Of a DNA stretch of 64,000 bases, positions 58,446 through 64,000 are shown one piece after another. Under the pieces are notes generated by a model, which was given only the letters and a program-made list of their open reading frames with translations, did not search any database and had not been told where the DNA came from. Within the stretch, counting starts at the first letter, position 1. Each line of letters opens with the position of its first letter. Origin of the DNA: Ustulina deusta (taxonomy: Eukaryota; Ascomycota; Sordariomycetes; Xylariales; Xylariaceae); contig JAJNNX010000014.1 of assembly GCA_023159155.1 (NCBI GenBank), positions 372,001-436,000 of the forward strand, in the 5' to 3' direction. A program made the translations under genes and the position numbers.

Positions 58446-60658
58446 TGTTCGTTCTGGCTTCGGGAGCTGCAAAGGCAAACATGAGGGGCTCGCCGTTTTT
58501 CAAGCCGGCTCCATGCAAAATCGGGCTGAGATAGAAGTGTAGACTTAGAAACGACTCAGATTGAACCTTTTCAATGCCTTGAAAGCGCGGCGGGATGTGC
58601 AAGTAGTCATGGCGATGCTGTTTCGGCTGGTGTTTAGCGTTAAAAGGAGGGAATAGGCAGCAGAGCCCCAGGGAGGAAAAAGGTGGCGGTGGCGGTGGCA
58701 GGAAAGATGTCGAAGCATGCTATTATAATTGCGCATCCTGTATTACGAGGAGCTCACCTGCATAAACTAGTACTACCTGTGACGATCGGCACACGAGGAG
58801 CTGATGGAACCGGGGTTCAGCTATAGATCTGTGCATAGGCCAGACGTGCAACTGCTAGACCGAGAGATAAGCAGTAAGCGCACAGGCCAAGAGTAGGTAT
58901 GCAACCTACGTATATAATTCTAAGCGTATCTTAAACTTTCTGCAACCTACGGTAATTAAAAACGATAGTAATTGTATACTGAAGTGGTGCAAGTACACGC
59001 ATGAGCCACTTAGTGGCTGTACTCGTACAGGGATAAAAACACCAAGGGCGTTGATTTTCACGATAGTTTTAGACAGAAATAACACACTTAGCATGGACTG
59101 CGAATGAATTGAGTTTTCTTGTCTTTTTTACTTGATCAATTGATTCCCTATAAGAACTAAGTAACTACCATGCTAGGAAGTGTAGGTTCGGCCTATCTCC
59201 TAGTGTAGGGGCACTGTAATGCTTCTACGGATTGCAGATAGCTAATCACAGTTGCCCACTTCAATACTAATTGGAAGTGTAGTATGTCTCCTTGTATAAG
59301 GGCAAGGTGAGAGTACTCCTATAATAGGATGCGTTGTGGAGGACCGGGCGTTGATATCTATACATTTGTTTCTAGGTGTCCCTAATTGTAGACTTCAAAG
59401 CCGGGGGCTCTCTAGAACCCGGTTAAGAGTTTATTATTACACCAGAACAAAAGTAGTACTACTTGCAGGTAGGTATAGTTTTTACTTATCTGGGTGCCTA
59501 ATAAGTAGCAACTAGGATAGCCATCAGCTTAAGTAATATAAAATTCTATAAGTGAAACTGTTATAACCTGCAGCACCTGTGGAGTGGGAGATGGAACTCA
59601 TAGGCCCTGTAAAGTAAAGCACCCATGTCCTTCGGGACCCATAGCAAAAAGACAATCCACTATGGCACACACCCTCAATGCATGCTATAACAAACCCTAT
59701 AAATCAAGTCTGCAAGACACCTGACTGGTCTGTGCCATAGCGGGATACATTCCGCACCATAGGCCTAGGTAGTTCAAGTTACCTAGCTCAATTAGCTAAG
59801 GAACCCCTCACGGCGACAACATGTCAATTATCTCCATCTCCTCTACAAGCCATCAATATCCACACATTGCCTGACACTATTCGAAACAAAAGCGCTTAGA
59901 ATCCGACCTAGCTCGCCTATTAGCTCTATCTGTCTACGCATAGTACCTGCCTGATTTTGCCCAGCACCTGAAGTGTCATCGTTGGTAACCCGCTCCAAAC
60001 ACCAAACAGGGAACGTGTCGGTGATGATTGGACGGCGGCCTCGAGCAGATAAGGTGTGGCACGCCTGCAGCACAGATGGCCCCGGCGAGGATGCAGGTCA
60101 CTACACTGCTACGCTTATGTAGGCCGAGAGATCTGCGGCTGCATGGAAACGCTCCCTGCCCCCGGTGCTCGGGAAAACCCTTCATATTTCCAACTTCCGC
60201 ATTTCGCTATTGGCGCCGGCGTCGTCCGTGCATGGCTCGCCCCGCAAAAGCCAATGATAAGCTTTTCTTCCCGCACGATGGATGTGACATGGGGAGATGG
60301 ACGTGCCACGACAGCTCGCCTGCGGAACGAATGAAGGAAGGCATGTTGAACTCGAGATGCAACACGCCCGGCCGGTTGGCCCGATTGCGCACTTACCTAC
60401 CTATTGTAGCCAAGCAAGGATCTGGACTACATGTCGTACCTGGTATAGATGGGTATGGCATTTGAGATCTGCGCGGTCTGGATAATAGACAATGTACGGG
60501 TATATATATCTCCATCCAGAACCCCTCTCCCCCTCTGTCTCGGCGACTTCTATCTCTTCGAAGCCCCATAGGTAGTCTGTAGACCTGCGATCAGGTATAT
60601 CTCGGTATATCTCGGTATATCTCGGTATTTACACCGCTAGCACCAGCCCACAACCCCA
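58446..60658. other. 2.2-kb spacer with a weak inverted repeat
   Basis: No gene is supported. Open frames at 60028-60485 overlap on both strands and look like chance. A 13-bp inverted repeat (12 matches; 59657-59669 and 59731-59743) is present. The sequence just before 60659 has three tandem copies of CTCGGTATAT (60600-60630). Confidence 0.5.
60600..60630 (+). repeat. Tandem CTCGGTATAT repeats upstream of the S1 nuclease
   Basis: Three consecutive near-perfect 10-bp units, CTCGGTATAT CTCGGTATAT CTCGGTATTT, lie 30-60 bp before the nuclease start. They could contain the core promoter. Confidence 0.7.
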
Positions 60659-61859
60659 ATGGCGCGTCAAGCAGCAACCATTGCGCTCCTTGCTTCGGCA
60701 GGGCTGCCAGGCGCTCTCGCCTGGGGCGCAATGGGCCACGAGACGGTAGCGTACATAGCAAGCAACTTCGTGGCGTCGACGACGAAGTCGTATTTCCAGA
60801 GTCTGCTGAGCGACACGTCGGCCGACTACCTGGCGAACGTGGCAGCGTGGGCCGACAGCTACAGATACACGACGGCCGGCTCCTTCTCCGCGCCCTTCCA
60901 CTTCATCGACGCCAACGACAGCCCGCCGTCCAGCTGCAGCGTCGACTACAACCGCGACTGCGGCGCCTCGGGCTGCATCGTCAGCGCGCTTCAGAATTAT
61001 ACCACTATTCTGCTGGATGGGCGGTATTCGGTTGCTAATCATCAGATTGCTGCTAAGGTACGAAATGACTAAATTTAGTGAGGAGAAGAGAAAAAAAGAT
61101 TCGGTTCTGGGAGGGATTCTAATTTTTGAGTCGGAAATGCTAATGTTAGTCGTATAGATGATCATTCACGTATGTTACGATTCGCACAACACCCGTTCTC
61201 TGAATTAAAAGGTCAAGAAAAAGAAAAGAGAGAGAGAGAGAGAGAAGAAAAGAGACTGCCTTTTTTCTTCTTTCTTCGTTTCGAAGGAAGGCTAATATGC
61301 CAGCGTGATACCTAGTTTGCTGGCGATATCGGTCAACCGCTACACTGCGAAGCCCTCGATGTCGGGGGCAACACCATCACCGTTTTGTACGATGGAGAGA
61401 GCACAAACTTGCACGCCATCTGGGACAGTGATATCCCCGAGTCCATCTCCGGCGGCTCATCCTTGACATCTGCCAAGTCGTGGGCCACTACATTGACGAC
61501 CGGTAAGCAATCGACTAACTAGTTGACTGTCTCTTGCAAGAACTAAACCAAACTAACCAAAAATCCACTTCTCCCCGCCAGCAATCAACACAGGCGAATA
61601 CAAGTCCCAGGCAGCAGGCTGGCTCACAGGCCTAAGCGTAGCAACAGCAGCAAGCCGGCAAGCCACGGCACTGAAGTGGGCCACGGAGTCGAACGTATAC
61701 GTTTGCTCGACGGCCCTGAGCGGCGGCGTCAGCGCCGTCCAGAATAAGGAGCTCAGCGGCGCGTACACGACCACCGCCGACCCCGTCGTCAAGCTGCAGA
61801 TCGCCAAGCAGGGGTATCGGTTGGCGAAGTATCTGGATGCTATTGTGGCTGCTATGTGA
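60659..61859 (+). CDS. Secreted S1/P1-type nuclease
   Basis: Zinc-dependent extracellular nuclease cleaving single-stranded nucleic acids and 3'-nucleotides. Exons 60659-61057, 61158-61169 (12 nt), 61316-61502 and 61582-61859 give 291 residues. Residues 1-21 are a signal peptide; the mature protein begins WGAMGH, where the free N-terminal Trp and His 27 are zinc ligands. Other ligands are seen in WADSYR (Asp), FHFIDAND (His), the microexon MIIH (His 137), GDIGQPLHCE (Asp 141, His 147) and NLHAIWD (His, Asp), so all nine are present. Without the microexon the His is lost and the helix is four residues short compared with Aspergillus S1, whose corresponding segment is NHAEALRFLVHFIGD. Two disulfide-type Cys pairs and several glycosylation sites fit secretion. 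Confidence 0.9.
61158..61169 (+). other. 12-nt microexon of the S1 nuclease
   Basis: ATGATCATTCAC, flanked by the acceptor CGTATAG and donor GTATGT, phase 0 on both sides. It encodes Met-Ile-Ile-His and supplies a catalytic zinc ligand. Confidence 0.75.
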
Positions 61860-62318
61860 GATTGATTTCCGGGAGGAGGGGTTGGGGCATGGGTGGATGG
61901 TGGATGGGCAAAAATTGGGATTGAGGACTGGACTGGGAGATAGACCGGGATGAAGAGCTGGTAATGAATTCATCGATGCATCCTAGGGAGCTATCGTTGA
62001 AAATACTCTTGTGTATATCATTTCGCAGTAAGAAAGTTCTCCTCGTTTTTGACCGTCCACGTCTCCATGACAGACCGTTTTCTGTAGAACTGTCCACTTG
62101 TCTTTACTCCTTCGGCTCTTGAGTTGAATCAACAAATGGATATCGGACAGCCAGAACAGGTGCGTATAGATATTTTTAGAGCATTCGCACTCAAGGGCGG
62201 ATCGCCGCAACGGGCTATGCTGCCAAACCGCATTGACTATCCGAGGCTTCCCAAGGGTATCTACCTTACCCATCCATCGCTGTCGTCGCAGATCACCACA
62301 TCGCATTCCATCGCCCAA
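61860..62318. other. Spacer between convergent nuclease and exopolyphosphatase genes
   Basis: About 460 bp of 3' flanking sequence; nothing recognised. Confidence 0.5.
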
Positions 62319-64000
62319 TCACCCACAACCAGCCACCTCCTCGAGCGCATCCCGCAGCATAGGCGCGATCTGCTTCCTACTATGTTCCACAGCTCTCTGC
62401 ACCCAGCACCGTCGCCACTCCGTCGAGCCACGGCCCGTCTCATCCAACGCGCCACCCCCCCACGTCTCCAACCGCAGCGTCCCCGCACACCGCGCCTCGA
62501 ACAGCTGCGCAGCCTTCACCCCGGCCTCGCTCCGCGCCTGCACGAGAAGCTCCCTGCAGAACCGTCCCGCCGCATCCCGGGACGTCGTGAGGAGCACCAG
62601 GATATCCATCTTGCCCGGCGCGTCCCTCTCGACGCCCCAGTCCCGCAGCGCCGCCGCGAACGCGCCGCCCGAGCCCCGCGCCTTCTCCCGCACCAGATAC
62701 CCCAGCCCGCGCGGCACCGACGCCGTCCCGAGACCCAGCCCCGCGCCCCCGACCCGCCACTCCTTGTAGTCCTTGCGCAAGACGTCGCGCAACGACAGGG
62801 CAGAGATGTCCTCCTTCAGCGCCGCGAGGCGCGCGAAGAGCGCCGTGCGGTCGTATCTCTTCTCCCCCGCTTTCCCTCCCCGCTTTCCCTCTGCCTCCAC
62901 ATCCCCCGCCACCATCACGGCCGCAATCCGCGCCTCGGCAAGCGCCACAGCCCGCTCGTCGTGCAGCGTCGTCTTGCTCCGATCCGCCAGATTGGCCGTG
63001 TCGACGAGGATCGGGGCCAGCGCGAGCGCCGCGATCTGCGCGTCGATGCGCGCGTCTTCTTCTTCTTCTTTCTTCCCCGCCCCTCCCGCTCTCGTATCGC
63101 CATCGCCAGCAGCCGCAAGGGCCTCCCAGACATCCGCGCAGTGCCGCAGCACCAGGCTGGCGCAGCTCCCGCTCTTCTCGATGACGCGCGGCGCGGCGTC
63201 GGGGGGCACGACGCCCTCGTCGGCGTGGTGGTCGACGCAGCCGACCACGCGGGCGCTGAAGGCCGCGGCCAGGGCCCCCGTCATAGCGTTGTGGTCCACC
63301 AGGACCCAGCGCGTGTCCTCGGGCCGGAAGCCGGTCGCTGCGGCCGGGGAGGAGGGCCGTGTCGTCGTCGTCGTCGTCGTCGTCGTTGATGGTGGGACAT
63401 TGCTGCCGCTGCTCCCCGCTGGCGGTGGCGGCAGCACGTCTTCCAGCGTGAAGACGTCCTCGCCCCCCACGCCCGAGTCCCGGAGCACGGCAGCGAACTC
63501 GGGCCGCAGCGCGAGGTCGGCGCGGCGCAGGTGGCAGACGGGGATGTGCAGCGTGCCGACGAGGCCCGGGCTGCCGTCTCCGAGCGCGGCCCGGGGCTTG
63601 GGCGGTGCGTAGGTGTGGAAGTAGGCGAGTAGGAGCGCCGAGCAGAGGGAATCGAGATCTACGATGTGATCAGCAGTTTTCTTTTATATCTATATATATA
63701 TATTTATTCCGTATTTCTCATTTCCTGGTCTGTGAGGGTACGGCTTCGCTCGGCAGGGAGAAGTGGATAAACATAGAGAGCGGGAAACTGCATAAGGGCG
63801 AGCTATGGAGAATGAGAAGGATGATACACGAGAACAAGAGGTGGAAAATGACATGTTATTTAGAACAACCACGGCGAGGATAGCGGGGAATGATGGTAGA
63901 AGGGGGAAGGGGGCATCGATTCAACCTACCAGCCGACTCATTGCCCACAACAAATGTGAGAGGCGTAGCCCGCTTCGATGACTGTGTCGTGAGCGCTGCC
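62319..64000 (-). CDS. ppx1: DHH-family exopolyphosphatase (PPX1-like), 5' end cut by the window
   Basis: Hydrolyses terminal phosphates from inorganic polyphosphate. Exon 62319-63658 plus a partial first exon from 63930 to the edge; the 271-bp intron has donor GTAGGT. The splice restores FVVGNESADLDSLCSALLL, DHH motif I. Motif II is WVLVDHNAM, motif III GCVDHHADE and motif IV APILVDTANLADRSK, followed by a DHHA2 domain (ALSLRDVLRKDYKEW, MDILVLLTT) ending RDALEEVAGCG. All metal ligands expected of the family are present. Between motifs I and II is a proline- and threonine-rich insertion with nine consecutive Thr codons. The exon is very GC-rich, which leaves a long open frame on the opposite strand as an artefact. 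The N-terminus is missing. Confidence 0.9.
63363..63389. repeat. Trinucleotide (GTC)n/(GAC)n repeat coding poly-Thr
   Basis: A run of GTCGTC on the plus strand, read as ACG Thr codons in the exopolyphosphatase. It lies inside a low-complexity insertion and is prone to length change. Confidence 0.85.

Noticed and set aside
59100..59480. Possible solo LTR ending near TTACACCAGAAC
   Set aside because: No matching terminal repeats, target duplication or primer-binding site could be identified.
60028..60485. Possible Cys/Arg-rich protein of 145 codons
   Set aside because: Three frames on both strands are open together, there is no motif, and composition is that of GC-rich spacer.
61058..61315. 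Single 258-bp intron or truncated S1 nuclease lacking a zinc ligand
   Set aside because: A 12-nt microexon with good flanking splice sites recovers the missing His and the exact family length.
62124..63389. Long plus-strand open frame of 421 codons
   Set aside because: It is antisense to the exopolyphosphatase, whose DHH motifs are unmistakable. The open frame is a by-product of high GC and is Arg/Pro-rich without motifs.
62773..63612. Second plus-strand open frame over the same exon
   Set aside because: Same GC-driven artefact; Ser/Ala/Arg-rich, no domain.
1..64000. CRISPR arrays, operons or bacterial features
   Set aside because: Intron-rich eukaryotic genes throughout; no regularly spaced repeats.

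Overview
This is a nuclear genomic window from a filamentous ascomycete (Pezizomycotina; most likely a Sordariomycete). The evidence is many 45-150 bp introns with GTRNGT donors and CTRAY branch points, single-copy fungal housekeeping genes, fungus-only families (UstY/DUF3328, Pth11-like receptors), and the TACCTAGGTA-type motif scattered through the spacers. Exon structures were worked out by hand from open frames, splice sites and recognisable protein motifs; no alignment or RNA evidence was available.

Conserved block, about 4-32 kb. In order: the giant RAM-network scaffold Tao3/Pag1 (+), the U5 snRNP protein Dim1 (-, six exons including two microexons), the 60S biogenesis factor Urb1/Npa1 (+), an eIF4E-binding protein (+), the exocytic SM protein Sec1 (-), a G-patch protein (-), an Env9-like membrane short-chain dehydrogenase (+), a possible small hypothetical protein (+), and a VAMP7/Nyv1-type longin R-SNARE (-). 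Sec1 and the R-SNARE both serve membrane fusion. The first 4 kb holds only the edge of another gene and spacer.

Accessory block, about 32-60 kb. It begins with an AT-rich relic of an SNF2 helicase and a predicted secreted VOC/glyoxalase-like protein. Next comes the most interesting locus: two divergent UstY-family (DUF3328) genes and, 1.7 kb downstream of the second, a 61-residue secreted precursor with two identical 12-residue cores (DGTTEFDPDFAL), each preceded by a dibasic kexin site. That combination is the hallmark of a dikaritin-type fungal RiPP cluster (relatives of ustiloxin, phomopsin, asperipin and victorin loci), but the core matches none I know. An FAD monooxygenase follows and could be a tailoring enzyme. 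Further on are a 207-bp MITE-like element, a Pth11-like seven-helix protein, an SRPK-like kinase, an amino-acid/polyamine permease, a possible 62-residue protein, a CorA-like membrane protein and a 918-residue protein joining a kinase to a propeller-like C-terminus.

Right end, 60.6-64 kb. A secreted S1/P1 nuclease carries one zinc ligand on a 12-nt microexon, and a GC-rich DHH-family exopolyphosphatase (PPX1-like) runs off the right edge.

In the proposed RiPP pathway the precursor would enter the secretory route, be cut by a kexin at RR and KHKR, and have its cores oxidatively cyclised by the two UstY proteins. The flavin monooxygenase and a transporter may contribute to tailoring and export. 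Cluster membership beyond precursor and UstY pair is inference.
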